A DNA stretch of 64,000 bases from Bombardia bombarda (Eukaryota; Ascomycota; Sordariomycetes; Sordariales; Lasiosphaeriaceae): contig JAULSR010000002.1 of the NCBI GenBank assembly GCA_030512295.1, positions 6,510,001-6,574,000 on the forward strand, in the 5' to 3' direction. The first letter of the stretch is position 1. Every line of letters starts with the position of its first letter. Below, in pieces: positions 32,331 to 45,082 of this stretch. The position numbers were made by a program, and so were the translations under genes. The notes below the pieces were generated by a model. That model did not search any database. It was given only the letters and a program-made list of their open reading frames with translations, and was not told where the DNA came from.

Positions 32331-34739
32331 CTACATGCCATCGCCAGGCGTGTTTGCCCCAGACTGCTCGACCCCATGAAAGGCATCTCCAAAAGCCGAG
32401 TCCTCCATATCCAAATCGCCAAGTCCTCCCGCGTCATCAACGCTAGGAGGATCATACCCCGCCAGGGCATCACCCGCCGTGTCGAGATCACCGAGCGAGC
32501 TGAAGTCGTTGTTATCGGCATCAAACACTAGTCCGTCCCCGGGAGTAGGGGCCGCAGAGGGTGGTTTGCTCGACAGAGGGTTCTGCTGCTGCTGACCGCT
32601 GGTCGCCACGGCCGGGGCCGGCGCCGCCGCATCTGTACCAACCGCCGCTGCTGAGGGCTGGTTCGTAGGTACGACCCCAGCCCCAGCCCCGGCCGGGTTG
32701 TTCGAGGAGCTAGGCGACACGCCTCCCTCAGGAACGACCACCCAGTCACCGCTGCCAGTTCCTTGGTCAGGAGCCGTGGTGCTGCTGAGTTTCGATGTGT
32801 CCACGTCCTCCATGTTCACGTCGTCGTTAGCGGCTGCTGCTGGGGGTTGTGTCGCAGGCAGTTGCTGCGAGGGCTGTGGCGAGGGGATATTATGGTTTGC
32901 TGGGGTGGCGACGGCGGAGGGGATAGCAGAGAGGTGCGGTTGGGGGGTTGGGAAGTTATTGATGGGTGTCGACGTCGACGAAAAGCCAGTGTGCATCTGG
33001 TCGAGCAATCCCGCTGCTGTCCCGCCCATGTCGACATCCGAGTCTCCGATCATGACTCCGCTGGTTGCGGATCCGGCGTGGGATGGCTGACGGGACATGG
33101 ACGCAGACTGGCCGGCGCCAGCGGGTTCTGGCTGCACTGGTGGTGTAGGCGGTGCGGGCTCAGGCTCAGGCGCCGGTTCTTCGTATCCGCCATCCTGGAC
33201 TCGCCGAACGTCCGGGACTACCACGGCATGCTTGCCAACAATTTTCTCCACATCTGAGAGGATATCCTCAATTGTCTTGTTACTTTGCCGTGGGCTTGAC
33301 CAGCCGGTGGCTTCTTCGTCGTCATCTTGCCGGCCTTCAAGCCGCCAGAACTCCGAGCCGGTGCCCTGAGTCGACGAGCGCAGGTCTTGGTCTGCCTTCT
33401 TGATAACAGCACTTCCGCGGAACTTCTCCATCATCTTGGCATGTTGCTCCTTCATTTGCTGGATCTCCGCCTTGGCAGCGACATGCCTGTCATGAACACG
33501 CTTGCGGAACTCATCTGCTAGCCCCTTGTCTAGGCGACCAGTGTAAGGATTCTTGGGCCCATCCACTATAGCATCAGTTCCTTGAGCTTCAAAAATGCCT
33601 TCCGTAAGCGAGGCAAGTTGGCCCTTGCGCCCCAGCCCGAGATCTGCCACTTCGATTTGGCCAAGACGATACGGCGACGACAGAATCTCCTCCATCCACT
33701 CATGGTTCTGCTGGTATCGTGCCATACTGACTTCACGCGGTGTGAAATGATCAAAGAGGTCTCCACGGGATACGTCCTCATCGTCGTCGAAAGCGCCCTC
33801 CAAGCTGGGAGGCGGCCTGCCTATCATTTGTGACTGATGGGCAGCCGCCTCCTGAGCATGCCCACCTCGTCGCTTCGGTGTCGGGCCTCCTGTGGGAGGA
33901 GCAGGGTGTGGGGGGTAGGCCATTGTCTGAGGGACGTTACGGGGCGGCATCGGTGCAGCATACATTGACTGGCCGCGCCCGGGAAGGGGGATCTGCGGCC
34001 AGTTAACGCGGTCTGACAACATAAACTCCTTCCGCACAATCTGGCCCATTTGAAAGAGATGGTGCCGAAAGCCCATCATCTGCTGTATCTGAGGCGTGTT
34101 TGGAATTTGGTTAACATTAATACGCTCATTCTTGTCGGATGGCCCATATTGGACAATCCAAAGGTTGGGGTCGACTTGGGCAATGTTGGGAACGGGCTGT
34201 TGTGGAGGTGACAACCGGAAGCGTCTTCTTGCGTGCGCCGTGAACTGCTCTCCTGGTCGGTAGCCAGACCTTTGGTAGTAGATTTCGAGGATCTATCATC
34301 AACGTTAGCCAGCCCAGCTTCACTAGCCGTGTGGGAATTCCTCTTGTCAAGGGGATATCGTACCAGGCCGTTCCCGACATCGTGTCGGTAGTACACCTCA
34401 GGACCTGTCCACACATATCCATCGCTTGCAAAGTCGAGACCTCTTCTAGAGGTAGGTTGCCAGGTCAAATATATCGTTCCGTCTTGCGGGCAGTCCAGAT
34501 ACGTCCAGAAGAACGGAGCGGTGTCGCGGGCGATCTTAGGGGCCTGCAACAACCATTTTGTCACATCTGGGATTTCAACCCTCGGCATAATCGCATAGCG
34601 AAAAGTCGACAGGAGATGCGCATGTGGGAGCTATAGTTGCCCAGTGTTAGAAAGGCAATGCGACAGATGTAAAGCGCTTGTAACGAGGGAAACGCACCAA
34701 GTCCCCGTGGACATTCTGGCTGGGATCGACGGCAGCCAT
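32331..34739 (-). CDS. ssr4: SWI/SNF and RSC complex subunit Ssr4 (DUF1750)
   Basis: Three exons, 34739-34698, 34630-34364 and 34292-32331, with introns of 67 and 71 nt, give 756 residues. Ssr4 is a shared subunit of the fission-yeast SWI/SNF and RSC remodellers. The N-terminal half matches that family: PHAHLLSTFRYA, FFWTYLDCPQDGTIYLTWQPTSRRGLDFASDGYVW, EIYYQRSGYRPGEQF, ARRRFRLSPPQQP, PNLWIVQYGP and RKEFMLSDRVNWP in order. The middle contains the acidic DDDEDVSRGDLFDHFTPREVSMARYQQNHEWMEEI and a helical KAEIQQMKEQHAKMMEKF. The C-terminal third is Pro/Gln/Ala/Thr-rich and disordered, ending in an acidic stretch. The 42-nt first exon is required because the second begins mid-domain. The assignment is confident; the remodeller role comes from the fission-yeast homologue. 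Confidence 0.92.
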
Positions 34740-35323
34740 CTTCTCTAAGCTCAATTGTTTGGCGCAACCAGTTTCGTCAGAGAAATGCCTAGACCAATGC
34801 AATCATTTCAGTCTGCTGATTGGCGTCGAGTTGTTTTGTCTTGTTGCGCTTGTGGATATCCTATAATTGTTTACCCTGTAATGGGTTGACTCGGTTGGAG
34901 AAAGCGCAGCCTTGTCGCGAGCCGGTATTTCTATAGATTTTGCGGTCGCGCGTTTGCTTTTCGCGAATTGGCGTGGGAATCGGGGAGATGCACCGCGTTG
35001 GCCCATTGAAATCGCGGACGTGGGTCACCACTGTTAGTGTAGCTCTGCTAGCTCCCTGGGCTGCTAGGCTACAAGGCATCCAGGCTTTCCAAAGGGTTAT
35101 GTCCGTCACGTGATCATGGCGTTTCATACGACTTGTGGGCCGCGGCGACTGCTTCAACTTTCATGCGGTTTTACCGCCAAAACCTATTGAAACATGACTT
35201 ATGAATTTGAGAATACGGTCTATATAGGCTGCTAAAATCTACCTCCGTGCTACGTGGTGTACTGCTACCCAGAGCTTCATATCCCCTTAAATCCATTCAC
35301 AGCCTTCCATTATCACAAACTTT
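34740..35323. other. Intergenic SSR4 promoter / GND1 3' flank
   Basis: 584 nt with no supported gene. The left part is the SSR4 promoter. Confidence 0.5.
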
Positions 35324-37333
35324 TTATGCCTGGTAGGTAGAAGCCGAAACATTGCCGCCACGACCGGTCCAGTTGACGTGGATATCCTGGCCGACGGGGT
35401 ACTTCTCGTTGGCAGCCTCGGGCTTGATACGGAAAGTGTGGGCGCCGAAGTAGTCACGCTGCGCCTGGAGGAGGTTGGCAGGGAGGTCCTTTGTCCGGTA
35501 ACCATCGAACCACGAGAGGGCAGTGGAGAAGGCCGGGGTCGGGATTCCGAGCAGAGCGGCCTTGGAAACGACATCGCGCCAGCCGGGCTGGGCGGTGTGG
35601 ATGGCCTTGTTGAAGAAGTCGTCGAACAACAAGTTCTCGAGATCGGGCTCCTTGCGGTAAGCCGCAGTGATGTCCTTCAAGAAGACGGAGCGGATGATGC
35701 AGCCACCACGCCACATGAGGGCGATGGAAGGCTTGTTGAGCTTCCACTTGTACTCCTTCGCGGCCTGTTGATGATTGTTAACACAAGCTCATTAGAATCA
35801 GTTTATAGGCGGGCACCTACCTCCTGCATGAGCATGAAGCCCTGGGCGTACGAGATGATCTTGGAAGCGTAGAGAGCCTGCTCAAGATCCTCGAGGAACT
35901 GCTCCTTGTTGCCCTCGAAAGTGCTGGCACGACCAACAAACTCAAGCTTGGTCGAAGCCTTGGCACGCTCCTCCTTAATTCCCGACAAGCAGCGGGCAAG
36001 GACAGCCTCAGCGATAAGAGTGACGGGCATACCCAAGTCGAGAGCGTTCACAGCGGTCCACTTGCCGGTTCCCTTCTGGCCAGCCTTGTCGAGGATCTTC
36101 TCGACAAGGGGCTTGCCATCCTCATCGTTGAAGTACATGATATCTTTTGTGATCTCGATCAGGAACGAGTCCAAGACACCAGTGTTCCACTTGGTGAAGA
36201 CATCACCAATCTCCTTGCTGGACATGCCCAGACCGCGCTTCATGATGTCGTACGCCTTCAATACTTGTTAGTCAGGGTCATCCCGCATCTGCAATCCTCC
36301 AGGCTTTACGTACCTCGCAGATGAGCTGCATGTCGCCGTACTCAATACCGTTGTGCACCATCTTGACGTAGTGACCAGCACCCTCGTCACCGACCCACTC
36401 GCAGCAGGGTTCGTTGTCGCTCTTGGCAGAGATGCTCTGGAAGATGTCCTTGATGAAGGGCCACGCAGCCTCGTCACCACCGGGCATGATGGAAGGGCCA
36501 TAACGGGCACCCTCCTCACCTCCGGAAACTCCGGAACCGACGAAACGCAGACCCTTGGAGGCAAGGTACTTTGTTCTCCGGTTGGAGTCGGGGAAATGTG
36601 AGTTACCACCATCAATGATGATGTCGCCGCGCTCGAGCAGGGGCAGGAGGGTCTCGATCCAGTCGTCGACAGCCTTACCGGCCTGCACGAGGAGCATGAC
36701 ACGGCGGGGCTTCTTGAGCTTGGAGACAAACTCCTCGGTGGTGTGAGCGCCAACAATGGACTTGCCCTTAGCCTCGTCGGCAAGGAAACGGTCGACCTTG
36801 GAGACAGTGCGGTTGAAAGCGCAGATGGTGAAACCATGGTCGGCCATGTTGAGAATCAGGTTCTGGCCCCTTTTGGAACTGTCAGCTTGGGACTGAGGGT
36901 ATCGGGAGGGGTGGTGGACGGTAACTTACATGACGGCCAGGCCGATGAGGCCGAGATCAGCGCTTGGGGCATCGTTAGCATTGCTCTGGCTCTGTGATTT
37001 TGACGAAGAGCCAACTCCCACCACTCCTCCAACGTTGATGTTCGCCAGACGGGCGCTGAAGGGACCTCAGTAGCTATATAAGAGGGGCAGTGGGACATGT
37101 TCCATCACGGGCTCGAGCATGGGACGTCTCTTCCCGGACGACTCTATTGGAAATGAAGGTTTGTTTCTTTGTCTTCTTCCTCCTCCTCGCTCTAGATGAG
37201 CGAGGTCCCAACAAATTCGCAACTCGGACGGGAGACGCTAATTCAACGAGCGCTGGAGAGAGCAGCCGAGCGGGGGAGGTGGGGTAACGCTCGCTCGCGA
37301 TGGGATGGAAAGAACTTACACTGCGCCAGACAT
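35324..37333 (-). CDS. gnd1: 6-phosphogluconate dehydrogenase, decarboxylating
   Basis: Five exons, 37333-37320, 36962-36930, 36869-36314, 36255-35821 and 35764-35324, give 492 residues, the normal length. The cytosolic enzyme converts 6-phosphogluconate and NADP+ to ribulose 5-phosphate, CO2 and NADPH in the oxidative pentose phosphate pathway. NADP-binding GLAVMGQN is near the start, then IDGGNSHFPDSNRR, the substrate/catalytic GVSGGEEGARYGPSIMPGG, GAGHYVKMVHNGIEYGDMQ with the catalytic Lys and Asn, and ALMWRGGCIIRS. The start MSGAVADLGLIG is assembled from a 14-nt first exon and a 33-nt second exon: GTAAGT follows MSGA-GT, and GCTAAC sits 12 nt before the CCCCAAG acceptor. This first intron is 357 nt long; the rest are 56-60 nt. 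Alternative acceptors upstream would add a Ser/Gln/Asn-rich stretch. Confidence 0.95.
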
Positions 37334-39581
37334 GATGAATCAATGGACCGGTATTGCACGAAGCTGAGGAGAATTGGTTGTGGTTGGGGTGGGCGATTGG
37401 ATGCTTTCCTTGGGGGATAAAGCTCGGCTCGATTAGGTAGTTGTGATGGTTAGAATGGGAATTCTCAACGCGGGATTTCTATGGGGGGAGGGGGGAATAA
37501 AAGGAAGTAATGACGAAACTTTTGGAAGGCTCCCCCGAGAATTCGGCGTCGGAGGGGTCGAGAGGGCAGAAGCTAACCTAATGGTAGCCGCCTGTAATTC
37601 ACACACCCTCGCGGTTAATTGGTCGAGCTGCTTACTCAGGGCACTATTATTGTCTCCCTAGGTAGCACCAGCATGCCTCCGCGGCCGAGGAATATTCCAC
37701 AGCTGCTTCAACCACCCCGCCATGGAACCAGATAGCACATTTATTGGCTTGGGACTTCTCCGGTGCTCCAACAACGTCGTCTTTCCATTCGCTCGCCGCA
37801 CAGCACTCGAGACAGAGTTGGGTATATCCCAGAAATGCTTGCAATGCGATCTTGGCAGACCCCAACCGAAAGCTCCTTGTTTCGTAAGACGTACCTAGTT
37901 GGCAGGAGCTGCGCTGCCTGCCGTCTAGATTCCCATCCATCAGCCAGTCCCTACCTCGATCTAGCACCTAGAACTAGGGGCATACGGTGTGACAGACCTA
38001 ACTCCGAACATCGCTCATCAGCAATGATCCTTCCTCGGAAACGATCGAGCAAAGGGATAGGATGACGGTAGCTAGGTACCTTAGGTTGATATAGATTTGT
38101 CCAGTAGAACTGCCAGTAATCTTTCTTGCCATTATTACACCATTCAGAAGCCTCAAACACTCCTCGTTAGGCCGTTGAGGAAATGAGCGGCTCAGCTCCC
38201 GGCACCCCCCCCTCCCAACTCCGGCAACAGCTCACCTTGCCTCCACGCTAGTTACCTACCTTCTTACCTTGCATATAATTGTTGGCCAGACGTGGACATG
38301 GACATTCTTTTCTTGAAGCTAGTAATACATCGCCCATCACGGTCAATCAATTATTCCTGCAGTCAGGGTTGTTGGTTGCTCCGTGTACCTAGCTTATAGA
38401 AAAAAATCAATGTCGGGCATGAAGCAAACCACGATGCCATGCCTGCCTGATTATCGTGCACCAGGTCCCCTGAATCCTCTGGTTCCCCTGATAGTCACCC
38501 TCTTGCAGTCCGAGTCCTACCTACACTACGAAGGAGTACAACGGTCCCACCTACCACCTGCCCGTCAAGTAATGCTGCATGTTCCAAGCACGTTTGGGCA
38601 GGGACCCGCGGATGGGCCGGGATCATTTGGCAGCAAGCCAGACTCGACGCGCACCCCGGTTTCAACGGCAGTCACTTCTCACTGCGTCTTGGACAGATAA
38701 ATACCTACCCAAGACTTGCTGCATGTCATACAACCAACCATTTCTCCGTCGCTAGTGTATGGATTTCCTCGACGCCGACAGGGTTTGATGACCCCGCCAA
38801 AGAGGGATGGCAAGCAAGGAGACCAGATGACAGGAGGCGTTTGCGAGGCTGCTGCTGCTGCTGCTACAACAATTCCCGCACTCGTTGATCCATCATTTGA
38901 GATTAATTTCAGGCTAATTTTCCTTGGCAGGATGAATTGGGTCAACTTCTAGCCCGACGGCTATGAAATGAATGTGAACATGTCCCTCGTGTTGAAAAAT
39001 CACAATGGGTTGACGTTTGTGTGCCTGCTTTGCCTGCTTATGCCCGAAGGATTGCAAACAGGAGGGGGAGGGGAGAAGGAGGGGTAACTATTCGTAAGTG
39101 ACCCCTCTATTAGAGGTGGTAGGGGTCGACGGGGTCTTAGTGATCACGGGCTGGGATCCGGCCGGACAGATTTGTTGGCCGCCGCTAACGTGAACAAAGG
39201 CGGTCCCACCAAAGCAGCCACAAGTGGCTGTGAATCTGGCTCAAGTGTGGCTGAGAACACCTGTCTCAACACCAGGCAGGCAGTGGCTGAAAAAACATTC
39301 CGGTCAAAGCGGGTCACTAGCGGAACCGCCCCATTCAAGATACCGAGCCGCCAAGTGCTCTTTTGCTAGCCCCACTTCCAGTCGCGACTTGTCGTCCACC
39401 ACTCAACACGACCAAGACTTAATATCGATATCTCAACCGAAAAGTGAAAAAAGAAGACTACACCAATAAGCACTTCTGAGTGAGCCAACTTCGCCGAAAG
39501 GTTACAGGATCACAGCCGCCTGGGCTCACAGGTACGTGAACAAACAAACAACCGATCCGCTGTCGGCGCAAGAAATTCATC
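37334..39581. other. Divergent promoter region GND1 / RBM42-like
   Basis: About 2.2 kb between divergent starts. It contains several CCTAGGTAGC and GCTAGGTACCTTAGG elements (near 37658 and 38092) and a CTG run near 38850. No coding frame or RNA gene can be supported. Confidence 0.55.
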
Positions 39582-40862
39582 ATGTCATATCCCGGGCCTC
39601 CAGGTCTCTCCCGGAACGCGTCGTCGTCGCATCACTCGCTGCCTCCCCGTCCGCCACCGTCCAAACTCCCCGGATTTAAGCCCGCCTTCTCGGCAGCGCC
39701 TTCACCTCAGCCCATCACCGCTGCGCCCGGCTACCCGGCGACAACATCCTACTCCAGCGCCCCAGGCTATCCCGCCGTCGGTGCCCCCGGCAGCAGCAGC
39801 AGTAGCAGCTATGGCGCCCCTGCCATCTCTGCGCCATACATGGTGAACCCTGCCGTGTCCGCCATGAGCGGTGCTCGCGGCGGCTACGGCCATGCACCAG
39901 GCTCGTACGGCGGCTATCAACAGCAGCAGCAGCAGCAGCAGCAAACCCAACAGCAACAATACCAACAGCAGTCGACATACTACGGCGCTGGCAACACGGG
40001 CAACACCAACTTCTCAAGCGCACCGCAGATCCGCAACCCCTTCCCAGCTCCGAACGCCGCGGCGACGACGACCACGCAGCAGGATGGCAGCTTCGACCCA
40101 GAGATGGCCGCGCAGATCGCCCAGTGGCAGAGCGCCTACATGCCCAAGGATCCTTCTGACCCATCAGCCAGAGGAGGGCCCGGTGGCCCCGCGACGACAG
40201 GCGGCCCAGGCGGGGCCCGCGGCGCCGGAGCCGGTAACGCCGCCCCGATCGCGCAGGCCGCGTACAATGGCAGCGTCGCAGACCCCACCGACGCCAGCTA
40301 CAACAACAACACCGCCGCCGACGGCGGTGACGAAAAGAAAAAGACAGTCTACCGCGAAGGCGGCGGCAAGAAATGGCAGGACGACTCGCTCCTAGAATGG
40401 GACCCAGCCCATCTGCGGCTGTTTGTCGGCAACCTCGCAGGTGAGACAACGGACGAGTCGCTGCTCAAGGCCTTCTCCCGGTGGAAGAGCGTGCAAAAGG
40501 CCAAGGTGGTGCGCGACAAGCGCACGACCAAGAGCAAGGGGTTTGGGTTCGTCAGCTTCAGCGACCCCGACGATTTCTTCCAGGCGGCCAAGGAGATGAA
40601 CGGCAAGTATATCCAGAGTCACCCGGTCGTGGTGCACAAGGCCAAGACGGAGGTTAAGCCGGTGGCGGTCAAGGATGATCGCAGAGGTGGGAAGAATCAT
40701 AAGAAGGGGGGCGGTGGTGGTGGGAAGAATAAGAGTGGGAATGGTATGGGAGGTGGACATGGACAGGATGGGGGCGCGTATGAGCCGCATTTGGGGCCTG
40801 TTGGTGGTGGTGTGACGAAACCGGGGCAGAAGACTAGAGGTGGTTTGAAGCTGTTGGGTTGA
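39582..40862 (+). CDS. RBM42-like single-RRM RNA-binding protein
   Basis: Intronless frame of 426 residues from ATG at 39582. The first 270 residues are Pro/Ser/Gly-rich with a polyglutamine tract at about 114-130 encoded by CAG/CAA. One RNA recognition motif lies at about 277-354: RNP2 is LFVGNL and RNP1 is KGFGFVSF. The sequence around it (LEWDPAHLRLFVGNL, KVVRDKRTTKSKGFGFVSFSDPDDF, EMNGKYI) is close to animal RBM42, which associates with the spliceosome and mRNP granules; a related splicing role is an inference. The tail is Gly/Lys-rich and ends KTRGGLKLLG. The uninterrupted frame and RRM position make the model secure; the exact biological role is not. Confidence 0.88.
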   Translation: MSYPGPPGLSRNASSSHHSLPPRPPPSKLPGFKPAFSAAPSPQPITAAPGYPATTSYSSAPGYPAVGAPGSSSSSSYGAPAISAPYMVNPAVSAMSGARGGYGHAPGSYGGYQQQQQQQQQTQQQQYQQQSTYYGAGNTGNTNFSSAPQIRNPFPAPNAAATTTTQQDGSFDPEMAAQIAQWQSAYMPKDPSDPSARGGPGGPATTGGPGGARGAGAGNAAPIAQAAYNGSVADPTDASYNNNTAADGGDEKKKTVYREGGGKKWQDDSLLEWDPAHLRLFVGNLAGETTDESLLKAFSRWKSVQKAKVVRDKRTTKSKGFGFVSFSDPDDFFQAAKEMNGKYIQSHPVVVHKAKTEVKPVAVKDDRRGGKNHKKGGGGGGKNKSGNGMGGGHGQDGGAYEPHLGPVGGGVTKPGQKTRGGLKLLG

Positions 40863-41636
40863 TGGGTGGAGATTGCTATGAACATAAGAGGATTCACTGA
40901 CTTGCTCTTTGACTTGTGAGATGGAGTCTATGTGTTGCTTGGGCGAATCATCAACTTTAGAGGCTGTTATGCTTTTGTTGACTGGCGTTGAGTAAAGTGA
41001 GAGAAAGCAGATTATACCCTTTCTTTTAAGTAATGGATTTAATGGAAAACCTATGCATAGGCTTTGCTCCCATTTGGTGATTTCAACGCTCAACTTTAGT
41101 AAATATATACGAGCGAACAAACCCATCAACATTGATCACTTCCTGTGACGCTTGTGTTCGTTAGATATATTTTTGCGAAATGAAAGTGTGAACGTCACAG
41201 TTCAATGCCAATCTGAAATGACTTATGAGTCCCATGAATGCAGTATATGATCTCGATCATATTGTACTATTCCTGTTGCCACTTTTCGCAGCACTACAGA
41301 AAACAATCAGGTTTTCGAACAAGTTTCAATTTGCAGTCCTTTCTTGACCTTTGCTTCTAGAAACACTTCGGTCATTGCCCATTTTTACACGCAATCTTTA
41401 TATATATGTATTTATATGTACGATTTAGGAAAATAGCACCAAAACAAAAACAAAAACCGATGCGCCCGACTGATGCCATACATCCAAGCCCTTCTTTTCT
41501 AGTAAACCAGCTTGATCAAACATAAAAATTGTACATGACGTTGTTATTGTTGGCGGGTATCACAGTAGTGTATGATGTATCTCCATTATTGAATTTTCAG
41601 GTTCCAACGAGTATCACTTCTACGCCATCGTCATTA
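40863..41636. other. Convergent 3' flanks
   Basis: 774 nt, visibly AT-richer than the exons on either side, with TATATATGTATTTATATG near 41400. Holds the two 3' untranslated regions; no gene supported. Confidence 0.55.
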
Positions 41637-43678
41637 TTATCCTCCTCTTGTAGCAGCTCTCTGCTCTGGTCTCTGCCCCGCCCCTAATGGTGGGGGCTGA
41701 TGTTCTACCCTTGCGTTCAAATCATCGCCGTCGACGCCTTGCTGCAAAAGGCCCGCATCCTCTCTTGCTCCGTCATCGTCGCCGCCGGCGTCACTGCCGC
41801 TTCTACTGCCACTGCCGGTAGTGCTGGGCGAGGGGAGGCCGGCCCCGCCCACCGTAGCGGTAGCGCCTGCATGGGCACGGTGGACGTCGGTCAGTGCCTC
41901 CTTGCGCATCTTGTGGATCTTGATCCAATTGTACGCCACAATGGCACCGAGCGTGACAAACAAGCCGACGATATTGATGGGCGTCATGGTGTCGCCGAAA
42001 ACAAGAGCGGCGGCGGAGATGGTCACGGCTTCCTTGAAGATGCCCGCAATCGACAGCGTGACGACCGACGTGCGCTGCAGCAGAGCAAACTCGGAGGCTG
42101 TCATCAGAAACGCGATGGTTCCCGGGAAGAGAATGAGCAGAGGCGCGACTAAGGCGCCCCGTTCCTCGGCGATTGCCTTGAGTCCTGCGATGAGAGGGCC
42201 GAATCCCTCCACGGGGATTGCGATGACGATCAGGGTTAGGAACATGACCGGCGCGAGAAAGAAGATGCTGGAGAAGGGGTTCGACGTCGCCGGGTTGCGA
42301 AGCAGAAGGATCTGGGTCAAGCCCCAGCGGAACCCGGAGAAGAAGGCGGCCGAGATGACCAGGAGGAAACCGCCCAGCTTAAATTCAACCTCGCCAGCCA
42401 CCATCATGACTACGCCAAAGGTCATTGTTGCGATGATGGCAACCAGCTTCCACGTTGGCGTCTCGAGGCGAAAAAGGAAGGCAAATATGAGCACAAAGGC
42501 CAAAGAAGACGATTTGCACATGGCTATTTGATGGTGTTAGCCGTTGCGCCTCCAACTACTACTCATTTACACCCAACTTACTATAAAAGGTAAGGGTGAT
42601 AAACTGCAAGGACGTATTTCCCAGGCCGATATCAAGGCCCGTCGCCACTCCACAGGGGCCAATTCTAGTCAAATAAAACAGCTTGGTCATGAGCGGCCGT
42701 TCTGGCTCGTGCCTGGACTGGCCCATATCCGGTCTATAGGCATTTTGCGGGCGCAGTGAAGGGACCAGATAAAGAACTAGCGATGCCAATGCGAACTGCA
42801 CAAACATGTGCGTGGCCGTTGTAAACAGAGGGAAGGCGAAGTCGAGCTTCGCTGGGTCAAACATCCACTTGTTGTACTGGTACGACGGGTTAGCAATACA
42901 TCGGGACTCCCGGGTTGCGCCAGCGCATATAGGTAGGACTGGGAGGCCGTACAAGTGATATACTCAGAGAGAAAAAGTACCACAGAAGGATAAGGGTGCC
43001 GTTAACCAGCAGCCTCCTGAAGACGCTCTTGTCTGCCTCCTTCTTCTCCTCGGCCGATATCCTGTCCCCCCTGACTATCCTCTGATCAAGCTGAGTGTTG
43101 CGGTTCCTCTTGCGTCTCTTTCTCCGCTTGTCCGCCCCCGTCAAGCCGGCCTCCTCATCGTCGTGGAGGTCCTCGTCCCAGAGATCGTCGTCGTCTGTGT
43201 CGTCTGGGCCTGAAGGAAGGCGCGCGCTGTCCTCCTCTGATATTTTTTGCTCGTCAAGGCCATTGGCCAGGTCTCTCGCCCGCGGAGATCGGCGTCTGCT
43301 GCTTGGACCGCCGAGGGCGGGACTGACGAGACTGCTGCGGCGGCGGGGGGTCATGTTCTCCATTTCGATATCCTCAGCGTCTGAATAATCCTCCGTCTCC
43401 GCACATGGCGAGAGATCGGGGCGGCGATTCGGGACAGTGGGGTTCTGCAGATGGTCGACGGCAACGGCAGCGGCAGCGCTGGTATTAGTGGCGGTGGTGG
43501 AGGTCCCTGTGGTCCCTGTAGTTTCTGTGGTCCCTGTGGGTTGTTGTTGGGTTTCGTGTCCTGAAGCCGTCGGGTTGGGAGGGAGAGTGTCAGATCGAAT
43601 TGGACGAGTTTCGGCTGGAGAAGAAGAGGCAGACGACGGGATGGAAGTGTTTATTGCAGCTGCAAGGGAAAGCGACAT
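41637..43678 (-). CDS. TPT/nucleotide-sugar-type transporter (SLC35C2-like, DMT superfamily)
   Basis: Three exons, 43678-42953, 42876-42582 and 42523-41637, with introns of 76 and 58 nt, give 635 residues. The first 225 residues are a soluble, Thr/Ser-rich then acidic-basic arm with the strongly basic RKRRKRNR. About ten membrane spans follow, beginning LLVNGTLILLWYFFSLSISLYNKWMF, the triose-phosphate translocator start, with FYTMCKSSSLAFVLIFAF, FRWGLTQILL, IFKEAVTISAAALVFGD and GLFVTLGAIVAYNW later. The family moves nucleotide sugars or phosphorylated sugars across Golgi/ER membranes by antiport; this branch resembles SLC35C2. The substrate cannot be read from sequence. The long C-terminal tail is Gly/Ser/Asp-rich and disordered. 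The phase-0 join of CTT to TACAACAAG (SISL-YNKWM) confirms the first intron. Confidence 0.9.
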
Positions 43679-45082
43679 AGTTCATCAGGTGGATGCACCG
43701 TCAAATGTCCTCCTGGCTTCATTATTAACGAATCCAATTGGACAAGACGATGGACGACGGCACTGTTTCTGAGTTCTGCCGGTCGCAGCTAGTCCGAGTC
43801 TCATCAGCGGGCCAAGCGAGTAGCAACGAGTAACCAAGATGAGCAGTGGAGTCGCGACCTCCTACGACCGCGAATGATTGGTTTCTCCGGGGGGCTCCTC
43901 GGGGCGCGGCCACAGCGCCCAGAGCAGCCATATTCTGCTTAGGCCTGCAGGCTGCAGGGCCTGGCGCGCTCTCCCACCAAGCCCCGGCAGGCAATTGTCA
44001 GGGTCTCCCCCAGATTTTACATCACTGAAAAGGAGCCTCCTGGACAGAGGCCCGTAACCTGAGATTTGTTGCAGCTTCCAAGTGGGTGAGAGAGTGCAGT
44101 CGGTCAGCTCAAAAGCTTCTAGGAATGGAAGTGTCTATCAAGTGCCATGGACGCGCCGACGACAAATGTCCCGAGACACCTCATAAGTCCAGGATCCAAG
44201 GGAGTCAATCCAGGTGCTCACATTTCCACCTGGGCAGTGAGACAGAAGACATATCCGAGTCCTTTCATGCCCCTTCCCAGCCAACTGGATGGAATAGATT
44301 GATGCCCAGGACGGCCAGCCCTCACTCACAATCTAAAGACCCGGCCTTGTAGTTCTCATCCTTTCTACAAGTCTCAATTGCACACTATTGGCGACGCGAT
44401 ACACCACGAGCGACTGCAGTTCCGTGTGGAATAAGTCGAGGCTCGTTCAGGTAAAAGCCCGTCCCTAACATACCGCACACAGGATATTTTGTACAGAGCC
44501 CAAGCTGCACTGCAGGAAACCCAGAGAATGAATGGATGGGGGAGGCCAAGAGACGAATGGGCGCTGAGTCAGTCCTCCCCAGTGTTATGTATGTTTACGA
44601 AGCATACGAAGCCATTTTGGGACTTGGGAGCCAGGCGACCTGCTTCTTCTGTCTCTTCGCACTGCCCATCGACACTTTGCGGGGCAGGTGGCCGGTATAA
44701 ATAAGAAACAAACATCAGGAAGGACAATGTTGGCCATCGTTCTTTATTGTCGTCATTTTACAAGTTCGCTACGACCCCTGTTCTACGCTACCGTCCAACC
44801 TGGAAACAGCCGCATTGCCCTGCTTTCGGGGCGCCAGTAATAGCACACCTGCGAGACGTGCCTCACTCGACTTACACGTGCGTGTCAACGCCCCGCATTG
44901 CCCGATTTGCTGCCTACCTAAGGTACCTACTTGAAGTTACCTTGATCGTCTTGCCGTTGATTCCGCCCTTCCGCCTCACGTCTTACATTACATTGCCTTA
45001 CATTCCATGCTTGGTACATCCGCCTATCATCACACCACGACACAAGCTACAAGCTGAGGTACAACAAGCCTCTCACCACAAG
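43679..45082. other. Divergent promoter region transporter / GH15
   Basis: 1.4 kb between divergent starts. It contains a TATA box for the plus-strand gene (listed) and a CCTACCTAAGGTACCTAC element near 44918. No gene supported. Confidence 0.55.
44696..44703 (+). promoter_or_regulatory. Candidate TATA box of the GH15 gene
   Basis: TATAAATA in the sequence GCCGGTATAAATAAG, the clearest TATA element in the window. It would place transcription start near 44730 and leave a 5' leader of about 350 nt before the ATG at 45083. The position is plausible but not proven. Confidence 0.45.

Noticed and set aside
36856..37098. Alternative longer N-terminus for 6-phosphogluconate dehydrogenase
   Set aside because: No ATG joins it to the conserved start, whereas a short exon MSGA plus a CTAAC-containing intron gives the usual N-terminus.
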